A DNA stretch of 6,067 bases, from contig JAEWKL010000281.1 of the NCBI GenBank assembly GCA_023386115.1, positions 1 through 6,067 of the forward strand, given 5' to 3'. The stretch comes from Pseudomonadota bacterium. GTDB lineage: Bacteria > Pseudomonadota > Alphaproteobacteria > Rhizobiales > Beijerinckiaceae. The translations under genes and the position numbers were made by a program. The notes under the pieces are model-generated. The model was not told where the DNA came from and did not search any database. It saw only the letters and a list, made by a program, of their open reading frames with translations. This document shows, in pieces, positions 1-6,031 of the stretch; position 1 is the stretch's first letter, and the number at the start of each line of letters is the position of its first letter.

Positions 1-187
1 CGTCCGGCGCGTGGCCGGCGAGGCGGGCGACGAGCACCCGGGCGACGTCGAGGAGCGAGACCGGATAGCGCCCGACCCCGAAGGCGAGGGCGGCGGCGAG
101 CATCAGGGCGAGGAGCGCGAGCCACGGCCCGCCGAGCCGGACGGCCCGGGCGCCGGCAAAGGCGATGGCCTGAGCGATGCCGCTCAC
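1..187 (-). CDS. FecCD-family ABC transporter permease, N-terminal fragment (cut by the left edge)
   Basis: This is the start of an inner-membrane permease of the type II (BtuC/FecCD) ABC importers, which pass iron chelates, cobalamin or, in the MolB group, molybdate and tungstate. Only 62 codons are present. They begin at a GTG whose first bases overlap the stop codon of the upstream binding-protein gene (GTGA overlap), and a GGGAG Shine-Dalgarno-like stretch lies 4 nt before it. Residues 1-20 are a short cytoplasmic lead with several arginines. Residues about 22-40 form a hydrophobic first membrane helix rich in Leu and Ala. The following GRYPVSLLDVARVL stretch is the usual FecCD sequence after helix 1. 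The 4-bp overlap indicates translational coupling with the binding protein, so the two very probably serve one importer. The ATPase gene would be expected beyond the left edge. Substrate cannot be read from this fragment. Confidence 0.85.
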   Translation of the reverse strand, partial: MSGIAQAIAFAGARAVRLGGPWLALLALMLAAALAFGVGRYPVSLLDVARVLVARLAGHAPD

Positions 188-1221
188 AGGGCTCCCGCCA
201 GCACGCGGTCGAGGGCCGCGTCGTCCGGCATCACATGGTAGAGCCGGCCGTGGAGATCGCGGGCGACCGCCCGGATGTCCTCCGGAAATCGCGCCGGGTA
301 GAGGATCTTGCCCAGCCACCACAGGCCGAGGAGCCGGTTGACCGAGGGCGGAAAATCGACCCAGCCGAAGGGGAGCGACGGGCTCACATGCAGGCGGTTC
401 GCGCGCAAAGCCGGCGTCGCCTGCCACAGGGGATCGCCTCGCGCCGCTGCCGCGAAGGCCGGATCGAGGGCGACGATCACCTCGGGCGCCCAGGCCACCA
501 CGTCCTCAGGGGAGACCTGGGCCAGGCTGCCGCCGGGGCCCGCGACGTTGACGGCGCCCATGAGCGCCAGTGCCTCGACGTTGATCGAGCCCTGGCGCGC
601 GGTCTCGAGCCCGCGGGAGCCGCGGGCGAGATAGACCCGGGGGCGCTCGCCCTCCGGCACCGCGGCGACGCGCTCGCGCATCGTCGTCAGGGTCTGCTCG
701 GCGAGCGCCGCCAGGGGCTCGGCGTCGCGCCCGATCAGGCGTCCGAGGCTGCGATACGTCGCGGGCGCGGCCGCGAGCCGCCCGTCGAGGAGCGCGTAGG
801 GGAGACCGGTCTGGTCCTGCACCCGGTCGGCGAGGGAGCGGTAGGTCTCGGCGGTCGAGCCGACATCGAGGATCAGGTCGGGCTTCGACGCCAGCACCGC
901 TTCGAGGTTGGCGGTGTTGCCGCGCCCGGTGAGCCGGCCGACCTCCGGCAGGTCCGCCGCCCTGGCCAGCAGGTAGGGCTTCTCCGCCGGGCGGATCGCC
1001 CGTGGCCAGCCGAGCAGCAGGTCGGGCGCCAGGGTGTAGAGCAGGATCGCCGCCGGGGGGCCGGCGGGAAATACCCGGGCGACGGGTGCGCGCAACGCAT
1101 CGAGGACCCGGCCGGCATCGTCCCGCAGGACTCCTTCGCTTCTGCCTTGCGCGGCGCGTGCAGGCCCCGCCAGCGCGAGGGCCGCCGAGCCGATGAGCAG
1201 GGAGCGCCGGTCGGGTCGCAT
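184..1221 (-). CDS. periplasmic substrate-binding protein of a type II ABC importer (FepB/BtuF/MolA-like)
   Basis: This 345-residue protein should capture the substrate in the periplasm and deliver it to the FecCD permease encoded directly downstream. The N-terminus (DRRSLLIGSAALALAG) has the twin arginines and hydrophobic core of a Tat signal, with a plausible Ala-X-Ala cleavage site near residues 22-24 (ARA/AQ). The rest fits the class III binding-protein fold: an N-terminal lobe with a NLEAVLASKPDLILDVG stretch (about residues 104-120), typical of periplasmic-binding family 2, a long linking helix, and a C-terminal lobe with SPEDVVAWAPEVIVALDP. Length is normal for the family. The ATG start is the only one that keeps the signal peptide; its Shine-Dalgarno is weak, but the mop stop codon lies only 7 bp upstream, so coupling is likely. 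Homologues are usually labelled iron or cobalamin transport. The adjacent molbindin makes molybdate or tungstate a serious alternative, by inference only. Confidence 0.87.
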   Translation of the reverse strand: MRPDRRSLLIGSAALALAGPARAAQGRSEGVLRDDAGRVLDALRAPVARVFPAGPPAAILLYTLAPDLLLGWPRAIRPAEKPYLLARAADLPEVGRLTGRGNTANLEAVLASKPDLILDVGSTAETYRSLADRVQDQTGLPYALLDGRLAAAPATYRSLGRLIGRDAEPLAALAEQTLTTMRERVAAVPEGERPRVYLARGSRGLETARQGSINVEALALMGAVNVAGPGGSLAQVSPEDVVAWAPEVIVALDPAFAAAARGDPLWQATPALRANRLHVSPSLPFGWVDFPPSVNRLLGLWWLGKILYPARFPEDIRAVARDLHGRLYHVMPDDAALDRVLAGAL

Positions 1222-1228
1222 CGGGCGG

Positions 1229-1438
1229 TCAGTCCGTCGCGATCATCACGTCGCTGGACTTGATCACCGCCTTCACGGTCTTGCCGGGAGCCAGCCCCAG
1301 CTCGTCGGCGGATTCGTTGGTGATCGCCGCGGTGACGACCTGCCCGCCGGCGAGCTCGACCCGGATATGGGCAGTGGTGGCGCCCTTCTTGACCTCGACG
1401 ACCTTGCCGTCGAGCTGGTTGCGCGCGCTGATCTTCAT
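1229..1438 (-). CDS. mop: molbindin (Mop-type single TOBE-domain molybdate/tungstate-binding protein)
   Basis: The protein has 69 residues and is essentially one TOBE/Mop domain. It begins MKISARNQLDGKVVEVKKGA and continues with a VVTAAITNESADELGL stretch and a closing TVKAVIKSSDVMI strand, which together are the molbindin signature. Known molbindins assemble into hexamers in the cytoplasm that bind molybdate or tungstate and are thought to buffer or store it. The start at 1438 was chosen because it gives the canonical family N-terminus and has a GGAGAG Shine-Dalgarno 8 nt upstream; an in-frame ATG farther up at 1585 would add 49 residues with no family resemblance. It is the first gene of the leftward operon, only 7 bp before the binding-protein gene, so it is probably co-transcribed with the importer. 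A separate role as a regulator is unlikely because no DNA-binding domain is present. Confidence 0.93.
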   Translation of the reverse strand: MKISARNQLDGKVVEVKKGATTAHIRVELAGGQVVTAAITNESADELGLAPGKTVKAVIKSSDVMIATD

Positions 1439-1446
1439 CGAAGGGT

Positions 1447-1452
1447 CTCTCC
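1447..1452 (-). promoter_or_regulatory. ribosome binding site of mop
   Basis: On the minus strand this reads GGAGAG and stands 8 nt before the ATG at 1438. It supports the short molbindin start over the upstream in-frame ATG at 1585. Confidence 0.6.
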
Positions 1453-1463
1453 GTCCCGCATCG

Positions 1464-1482
1464 CGGCGGCGTGACGCCGCCG
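1464..1482. repeat. 19-bp perfect palindrome upstream of mop
   Basis: The sequence CGGCGGCGT-G-ACGCCGCCG has two perfect 9-bp arms around a single central base. It sits 26 bp before the mop start codon, between that gene and the divergent stress-protein gene. It could be an operator for a dimeric repressor or a hairpin in the mop leader. It does not resemble the AT-rich ModE operators known from enterobacteria. In such GC-rich DNA a chance palindrome of GGC/GCC units is also possible. There is no T-run, so it is not a standard terminator. Confidence 0.4.
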
Positions 1483-1568
1483 GCCTGGCCGCACAGATAG
1501 TCGTCCGGTCCGGTTCCGGCGAGCCGCTCGCACCGGAATTCACGGCCGAGTTTCGGAGGCAGGGAACC

Positions 1569-1593
1569 GAAACCAAAGCCGGCATCGTCCGTT
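1569..1593 (+). promoter_or_regulatory. candidate EcfG (general stress sigma factor) promoter
   Basis: GAAAC at 1569-1573, a 16-nt spacer and CGTT at 1590-1593 match the alphaproteobacterial EcfG promoter pattern (GGAAC-N16/17-CGTT) with one mismatch. A perfect GGAAC also lies just upstream at 1563-1567, but its spacing to CGTT is 22 nt. The site points at a general-stress-family gene whose ATG is about 58 nt downstream, which fits. The elements are short, so this is suggestive only. Confidence 0.35.
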
Positions 1594-1635
1594 GACGTGC
1601 AGCTTCGAGCGGGTCCGCCCGCTCGTCACGGGTTC

Positions 1636-1642
1636 AAGGGAG
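1636..1642 (+). promoter_or_regulatory. ribosome binding site of the stress-protein gene
   Basis: AAGGGAG lies 9 nt before the ATG at 1652. It decides in favour of this start over the in-frame TTG at 1592, which would overlap the candidate promoter and add 20 residues without family resemblance. Confidence 0.6.
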
Positions 1643-1651
1643 ATCGACGAG

Positions 1652-2161
1652 ATGCATCAGGGCAGCCACCGCGACCATGAGGGCGCAAAGAAGCTCTTCG
1701 CGATGATCAAGGACGTGAAGGTCGCGATGATGACCACGGCCGATTCCGACGGCCAGCTGCGCAGCCGCCCGATGTGGAACCAGGACGCGGACGAGAACGG
1801 CGACCTCTGGTTCTTCGTCAAGCAGGATGCGCCGGTGACCAACGAGATCGGCCGCGACAACCAGGTCAACCTGGCCTATGCCGATCCGTCGAACCAGAAC
1901 TACGTCTCGGTGTCGGGCAAGGCCGAGATCGTGCGCGACAAGGCGCAGATCGAGGCCAAGTGGAGCGAGGGCCTGAAGACCTGGTTCCCCGGCGGCAAGG
2001 ACGACCCGTCGATCGCGCTGATCCGCGTCCACCCCGAGAAGGGCGAGTACTGGGACAGCCCCAACGCCACGATGCTGCACCTCTACGGCTACGTGAAGGC
2101 GGCGGTGACCGGCGAGTCGCCGAAGACCGAGAAGAAGGCGGTCGACCTCGGCGCCCGCTGA
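1652..2161 (+). CDS. general stress protein 26-like, FMN-binding split-barrel protein (PNPOx-like)
   Basis: The 169-residue protein belongs to the pyridoxamine-phosphate-oxidase-like split-barrel group that includes general stress protein 26; members bind FMN or related flavins, and their reaction is mostly unknown. Recognisable blocks in order are AKKLFAMIKDVKVAMMTT (the first helix and strand), LRSRPMWNQDADENGDLWFF (the core barrel strands), VNLAYADPSNQNYVSVSGKAEIV, and a late KTWFPGGKDDPSIALIRVHP block followed by EYWDSP, all typical of this subgroup. The C-terminal tail after VKAAVTG is charged and probably disordered (TEKKAVDLGAR). Length is usual for the family. It is divergent from mop. 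The possible EcfG promoter upstream would place it in the general stress regulon. It is probably a soluble cytoplasmic protein because no signal peptide or membrane segment is present. The family assignment is firm, the biochemical role open. Confidence 0.9.
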   Translation: MHQGSHRDHEGAKKLFAMIKDVKVAMMTTADSDGQLRSRPMWNQDADENGDLWFFVKQDAPVTNEIGRDNQVNLAYADPSNQNYVSVSGKAEIVRDKAQIEAKWSEGLKTWFPGGKDDPSIALIRVHPEKGEYWDSPNATMLHLYGYVKAAVTGESPKTEKKAVDLGAR

Positions 2162-2239
2162 GGATTGCGCATGAGACAGGGCCGACGCTCGAGCTTGATG
2201 CTTGACTCGGCGGCCCGAACCGTGCCGGCTTCGCACCCT

Positions 2240-2265
2240 CCGTCGCCCCGCCCGAGGGGCGATGG
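2240..2265 (+). repeat. first GC hairpin in the stress-protein/pncB intergenic region
   Basis: TCGCCCC (2243-2249) pairs perfectly with GGGGCGA (2256-2262) across a 6-nt loop. Adding one G-U and two C-G pairs outside gives a stem of about 10 bp. No T-run follows, so it is not a canonical intrinsic terminator. It may be a leader structure of pncB, or part of transcription termination or mRNA 3' end protection for the preceding gene. Confidence 0.45.
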
Positions 2266-2268
2266 TCC

Positions 2269-2289
2269 GGCCGCCCGCAGGAGGCGGCC
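2269..2289 (+). repeat. second GC hairpin in the pncB leader
   Basis: GGCCGCC (2269-2275) and GGCGGCC (2283-2289) are perfect 7-bp arms around a 7-nt loop. The hairpin begins 3 nt after the previous one and ends 22 nt before the pncB ATG, so the two form a compact tandem structure. No T-run follows. Confidence 0.45.
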
Positions 2290-2311
2290 CTGAAGCAGGC
2301 AGGCACGGGCG

Positions 2312-3604
2312 ATGCTCGATCTCGCGACCAGGGTCTACAACCACACCTGGAAGATCGACCCGATCATCCGCTCCGTGCTCGATACGGATTTCTACAAGCT
2401 CCTGATGGCCCAGACGATCTTCCGGCGCCACCGGAACGTCTCGGTCACCTTCGGCATCCAGAACCGCACCAGCCGGGTGCGGCTGGCCGACCTGATCGAC
2501 CCGGGCGAGTTGCGCGAGCAGCTCGATCATTGCCGGTCGCTGCGGCTCACCCGCGGCGAATCCACCTGGCTGCGCGGCAACACTTTCTACGGCCGCCGCC
2601 AGATGTTCTCGCCGGACTTCATGGACTGGCTCGAGAACTTCCGCTTCCCCGACTACCTGCTGGAGAAGCAGGACGGCCAATACGTGCTCACCTTCCACGG
2701 CCCGTGGATCGAGACCACGATGTGGGAAGTGCCGGCACTCGCCATCCTCAACGAGCTGCGCTCCCGCGGCGTGCTCAAGGGCATGGGCAAGTTCGAGCTT
2801 CAGGTGCTCTACGCCCGTGCCATGACCCGCATCTGGGAGAAGATCGAGCGGTTGAAGACCCTGCCGGGCCTGTCGATCGCCGATTTCGGCACACGCCGCC
2901 GCCATGGCTTCCTGTGGCAGGATTGGTGCGTCGAGGCGATGATCGAGGGTCTGGGCACCAGCTTCCTCGGCACCTCGAACTGCCTCATCGCGCTGCGCCA
3001 CGACATCGAGGCGGTGGGCACCAACGCGCACGAACTGCCGATGGTCTATTCGGCGCTGGCCGAGACGGAAGAGGAGCTGGCCCGCGCGCCCTACCTGGTG
3101 CTCGCCGACTGGCAGCGGGACTATGCCGGCAACCTGCTGGTGATCCTGCCCGATACCTACGGCACCACCGGCTTCCTCGAGCGCGGGCCCGCCTGGATGG
3201 CCGACTGGACCGGCATCCGCATCGATTCGAAGGACCCGATCGAGGGCGGCGAAGAGGCCATCCGGTGGTGGACCCGGCATGGCCGCAACCCGCGGGAGAA
3301 GCTGGCGATCTTCTCCGACGGGCTCGACGTCGACGTGATCGAGCGGATCCACCGCCACTTCCACGGCCGCCTGCGCATCGGCTACGGCTGGGGCACCCTG
3401 CTCACCAACGATTTCCGCGGCCTCGCCCCTGACGGCCGCCTCGACCCGATCTCGATCGTCTGCAAGGTCATCTCGGCCAACGGCCACCCGACCGTGAAGC
3501 TGTCCGACAACCCCACCAAGGCGCTGGGACCGGAGGACGAGGTCGAGCGCTACAAGCGGGTCTTCGGGGTGGGCACGCAGCGGGCCGTGCCGGTACTAGT
3601 CTAG
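2312..3604 (+). CDS. pncB: nicotinate phosphoribosyltransferase (NAD salvage)
   Basis: The 430-residue enzyme joins nicotinate and PRPP to give nicotinate mononucleotide, normally with ATP hydrolysis, in the Preiss-Handler NAD salvage route in the cytoplasm. Family landmarks are all present: LDTDFYKLLMAQ near residues 23-34, the FHGPWIETTMWEVPALAI block (128-145), the phosphate-binding DFGTRRRHG motif (191-199), GTSN at 220-223, and VGTNAHELPM (235-244). His240 in that last block corresponds to the histidine that becomes phosphorylated in characterised enzymes. FSDGLDVD (334-341) and GYGWGTLLTND (357-367) follow, then VKLSDNPTKALG (395-406) near the C-terminus. Length is normal for the PncB group. 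The ATG gives the usual short lead before TDFYK; the Shine-Dalgarno is weak. It stands 150 bp after the stress-protein gene and behind two hairpins, so it may have its own control. No damage is seen. Confidence 0.97.
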   Translation: MLDLATRVYNHTWKIDPIIRSVLDTDFYKLLMAQTIFRRHRNVSVTFGIQNRTSRVRLADLIDPGELREQLDHCRSLRLTRGESTWLRGNTFYGRRQMFSPDFMDWLENFRFPDYLLEKQDGQYVLTFHGPWIETTMWEVPALAILNELRSRGVLKGMGKFELQVLYARAMTRIWEKIERLKTLPGLSIADFGTRRRHGFLWQDWCVEAMIEGLGTSFLGTSNCLIALRHDIEAVGTNAHELPMVYSALAETEEELARAPYLVLADWQRDYAGNLLVILPDTYGTTGFLERGPAWMADWTGIRIDSKDPIEGGEEAIRWWTRHGRNPREKLAIFSDGLDVDVIERIHRHFHGRLRIGYGWGTLLTNDFRGLAPDGRLDPISIVCKVISANGHPTVKLSDNPTKALGPEDEVERYKRVFGVGTQRAVPVLV

Positions 3605-3755
3605 AGCAAGAGTATGTCTGGACGATAAGGCTTGTCTGCACGCCTGACGTAGGGGCGAAGTGGGGAAAAGGCCCTCGATCGCCGGGATCATTGTCGGATT
3701 CGTCATAGATCCGGTGTTTCCGTCACGAGCGGGAAACGGGCCGGACATCGGGCGG

Positions 3756-4910
3756 ATGCACGCAGGCGTTGAATCGGACGACATCTACGTCGCGCTTGTC
3801 GCCGATCTCGCGGGCACCGGCATGCCGACGACCGTCATGGGCGTCACCCTGGCGGGCGTGGGCCTGTTCGTGGCCTTGGCCCTCGGCCACACCATCCTGT
3901 TCGCGGCGGTGGCGAGCGGTGTCCTGGCGTCGGGGTGCAGGCTCGCGCTCGTCCTCCGCCAGATGCGGCGGCTGGAGGGCGGGCCGCTCGCATTGAGGGA
4001 GGCCCGCCGTTGGGAACGGGGGCATGTCCTGACCATCTTCGCGGTCGCCTCCTCGGTCGGCGCGCTCGCCGGCGCGGTCTTCGCGCAGCCGCGCATGGAC
4101 CTGCAGATGCTCGCGACCGGGCTGCTCTTCGGCTACTGCTCCGGTGTCGTCACCCACCTCTTCGGCCGGCCAGTGATGGCGGCCGGCGCGCTGCTGCTGG
4201 CGGCCCTGCCGGCGATCGTCTCGGCCGCCTGGTTCGGGAGCATGCCGCACGACATCCTGGCGACGATGTTCAGCCTCTTCCTCCTCGGGGCCCTGCAGAC
4301 CGTCTTCTCCGCCCACCGCACCGCCATCCGGCAGATCCGACTGCGCCTCGACATGGCGAGGCTCGCCCGCAGCGACGCCCTGACCGGGCTCGCGAACCGG
4401 CTCGGCCTGTGCGAGGCGTTCCGCAACCTGCCCGGGACGGAGCACGACAGCGTGGCGGTCCACTGCTTCGACCTCGACGGCTTCAAGCCGGTCAACGATC
4501 GCTACGGCCACGCGGCCGGTGACGCCCTGCTGCAGGAACTCGCCGCGCGGCTGCGCCTGCTCGTGGATGCCCCCGCCCTGGCGGCCCGGACGGGTGGGGA
4601 CGAGTTCGTGGTGCTCCAGCCCGGCCTGCGGCACCCGGAGGAGGCGGAGAGCCTCGCCCGCCGCATCGTCCACGCCCTCAGCGCGCCCTATCATCTCGGC
4701 AGCGAGACGGTCAGCGTCGGCCTGAGCTTAGGCTTCGCCTGCGCGCCGTCGCACGCAGCGAATCTCGACGACCTGGTCCGGCGGGCCGATGCCGCCTCCT
4801 ACGCGGTCAAGCGGCGGGGCGGCGGAGTCGCCGCGGGCGGTCCTTCTCCCGGGGGGCCGCGGGTCAGGGCTCGCCCGGCGGGCGCGGATCCGGGGGCCGC
4901 CGCCTGCTGA
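3756..4910 (+). CDS. membrane-anchored diguanylate cyclase (GGDEF)
   Basis: The protein makes the second messenger c-di-GMP from two GTP. With the ATG at 3756 it has 384 residues. About six hydrophobic helices fill residues 25-185, roughly at 25-43, 45-63, 90-110, 115-135, 139-159 and 165-185, and no extracytoplasmic sensor domain is apparent. The catalytic domain follows: DALTGLANR (207-215), FDLDGFKPVNDRYGH (238-252, metal and GTP contacts) and an intact GGDEF (280-284). The inhibitory-site RxxD expected at 271-274 is DAPA, so allosteric product inhibition through that site should be absent. The C-terminal tail (about 30 residues) is Gly/Pro/Ala-rich. An in-frame GTG at 3660, with an AGGGG upstream, would add 32 residues; I prefer 3756 because the codons before it are clearly poorer in GC at third positions. 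The start remains uncertain. It ends 9 bp from the convergent hemC. Confidence 0.9.
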   Translation: MHAGVESDDIYVALVADLAGTGMPTTVMGVTLAGVGLFVALALGHTILFAAVASGVLASGCRLALVLRQMRRLEGGPLALREARRWERGHVLTIFAVASSVGALAGAVFAQPRMDLQMLATGLLFGYCSGVVTHLFGRPVMAAGALLLAALPAIVSAAWFGSMPHDILATMFSLFLLGALQTVFSAHRTAIRQIRLRLDMARLARSDALTGLANRLGLCEAFRNLPGTEHDSVAVHCFDLDGFKPVNDRYGHAAGDALLQELAARLRLLVDAPALAARTGGDEFVVLQPGLRHPEEAESLARRIVHALSAPYHLGSETVSVGLSLGFACAPSHAANLDDLVRRADAASYAVKRRGGGVAAGGPSPGGPRVRARPAGADPGAAAC

Positions 4911-4919
4911 GGGCGTCTG

Positions 4920-5855
4920 CTACTGCAGCTTCGCCCGGTAGGTCTCGCCCGCCTTCGCCTTCAGCTCCGCGCCCGCCTCGCGCCCGATCGCCAGGGCATC
5001 CGCGGTGGAGCCGGTGCGGTGGGTGGCCCAGTGGGCACTGCCGTCGGGCAGGAACAGCAGCCCGTCGAGAGTCAGGCGGTCGCCGTCGATCTGGGCGAGC
5101 GCCGCGATCGGGGTGCGGCAGGAGCCGTCGAGCTCCTCCAGCAGGGCCCGCTCGGCTCCGACCGCGATGGTGGTGCGGGGGCAGGCGACGGCCTGGAGGC
5201 GCTCGATCAAGGCCGTGTCGCCGGCCCGGCACTCGATGCCCAGCGCCCCTTGCGCCACCGCCGGCAGCATCTCGCTCACCGGCAGGATCTCCTGGGCGCG
5301 GTCGGCGAGGCCGAGCCGTTCGAGCCCCGCGATGGCGAGCAGGGTGGCGTCGCAGGTGCCTTCCTGCAGCCGCTTCATCCGGGTGTTGGCGTTGCCGCGC
5401 AAGGGCACGATCCGGAGGTCGGGCCGGCGCATCAGCACCTGGGCGCCGCGGCGCAGGGAGGAGGTGCCGACCCGGCTGCCGGGCGCGAGATCGGCCAGCC
5501 GGCTCGCATGCGGCGACAGGAAGGCGTCGCGCGGGTCGTCCCGCTCCAGGATGCAGGCGATGACGAGGCCGTCCGGCAGCCAGGTCTCGACGTCCTTCAT
5601 CGAGTGGACGGCGAGGTCGACCTCGTCGGCGAGGAGCGCCTGCTCCAGCTCCTTGGTGAACAGGCCCTTGCCGCCGATCTCGGAGAGCGGCCGGTCGAGC
5701 ACCTTGTCGGCCACCGTGGTGACGACGACGAGCTCCATCGCGCCGGGCTCGGCGAGGTCGGGATGGGCCGCCGCAATGCGGTCGCGCACCATCCCGGTCT
5801 GGGCGAGGGCCATCGGGCTGCCGCGGGTGCCGATGCGCAGGGGACGTCGGGCCAT
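4920..5855 (-). CDS. hemC: hydroxymethylbilane synthase (porphobilinogen deaminase)
   Basis: The 311-residue cytoplasmic enzyme polymerises four porphobilinogens into hydroxymethylbilane, the linear precursor of haem, cobalamin and (bacterio)chlorophyll. Conserved blocks in order are RIGTRGSPMALAQ (7-19), SEIGGKGLFTKEL (58-70), VDLAVHSMKDV (79-89) with catalytic Asp88, GTSSLRR (130-136) and LRGNANTR (152-159), which bind the growing chain, AVAQGALGIECR (199-210), and ELDGSCRTPIA (241-251). Cys246 in the last block is the attachment point of the dipyrromethane cofactor. Length matches the family. The ATG at 5855 gives the standard N-terminus; no strong Shine-Dalgarno precedes it. The gene is monocistronic as far as visible: it converges on the cyclase gene, and about 180 bp without a clear gene lies upstream. 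Confidence 0.98.
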   Translation of the reverse strand: MARRPLRIGTRGSPMALAQTGMVRDRIAAAHPDLAEPGAMELVVVTTVADKVLDRPLSEIGGKGLFTKELEQALLADEVDLAVHSMKDVETWLPDGLVIACILERDDPRDAFLSPHASRLADLAPGSRVGTSSLRRGAQVLMRRPDLRIVPLRGNANTRMKRLQEGTCDATLLAIAGLERLGLADRAQEILPVSEMLPAVAQGALGIECRAGDTALIERLQAVACPRTTIAVGAERALLEELDGSCRTPIAALAQIDGDRLTLDGLLFLPDGSAHWATHRTGSTADALAIGREAGAELKAKAGETYRAKLQ

Positions 5856-5890
5856 GTCGGGTGCCGTGAGATCGAGGAACCTTGACTTCG

Positions 5891-5919
5891 CGAGTAGCGG
5901 GTCGGGCGCCCCGTGTCAC
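5891..5919 (-). promoter_or_regulatory. possible sigma-70 promoter of hemC
   Basis: On the minus strand GTGACA (5919-5914) and TACTCG (5896-5891) are separated by 17 bp, which resembles -35 and -10 elements. The -35 matches TTGACA at five of six bases; the -10 is poor. It would give a leader of about 30 nt before the hemC ATG. Weak evidence. Confidence 0.25.
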
Positions 5920-5960
5920 GCGGCGGCTCAGCATCATTCGCCGGAGCGGTCACCGGTCGG

Positions 5961-6000
5961 CAGAGAAAACGATGCAGAAACAAGAATATAAGCAGAATTG
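5961..6000. other. AT-rich island upstream of hemC
   Basis: Counting bases gives 14 G or C in 40 (35%) in a window otherwise near 70% GC. It contains ATATAA/TTATAT and an A-rich stretch. Likely uses are a promoter region, a binding site for a regulator, or the tail of a terminator for a gene entering from the right. The rest of 5856-6031 holds no gene I can support. Confidence 0.5.
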
Positions 6001-6001
6001 C

Positions 6002-6028
6002 CCCGCGCCGCTCGCTTCGTCCCGCGGG
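6002..6028 (-). terminator. possible terminator of the gene entering from the right edge
   Basis: CCCGCG (6002-6007) and CGCGGG (6023-6028) can pair around a 15-nt loop. On the minus strand the stem is followed by a T-rich but not continuous stretch (GGCAATTCTGCTTATATTC). It begins just after the putative stop codon at 6032-6034. The stem is short and the T-run broken, so the call is weak. Confidence 0.25.
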
Positions 6029-6031
6029 CGG

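Noticed and set aside
235..1263. A 342-codon open frame on the plus strand opposite the binding-protein gene
   Set aside because: The minus-strand frame has a Tat signal, family sequence and operon spacing; the plus-strand frame is Arg/Gly-rich without any domain.
2202..2230. TTGACT as a -35 element for pncB
   Set aside because: No acceptable -10 element occurs at 16-19 bp spacing.
1634..3487. A 617-codon open frame on the minus strand across the stress-protein and pncB genes
   Set aside because: It is antisense to two firmly identified genes, its translation is a low-complexity mix of Asp, Ala, Val, His and Arg typical of GC-rich shadow frames, and it matches no family.
3596..3606. Adjacent SpeI and XbaI sites (ACTAGTCTAGA) at the end of pncB, suggestive of a cloning junction
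   Set aside because: The pncB coding frame runs through the sites to its natural stop and no vector sequence is seen on either side; this is most likely chance, although CTAG is rare in such genomes.
4819..4834. GCGGCG/CGCCGC inverted repeat near the end of the cyclase gene as a terminator for hemC
   Set aside because: It lies inside the coding sequence about 90 bp past the hemC stop, has a 6-bp stem and no T-run, and such repeats are expected by chance in GGC-rich codons.
4864..5937. A 357-codon minus-strand frame overlapping hemC in another phase
   Set aside because: Its translation is Arg/Pro/Ala-rich low complexity, and every hemC motif lies in the other frame.
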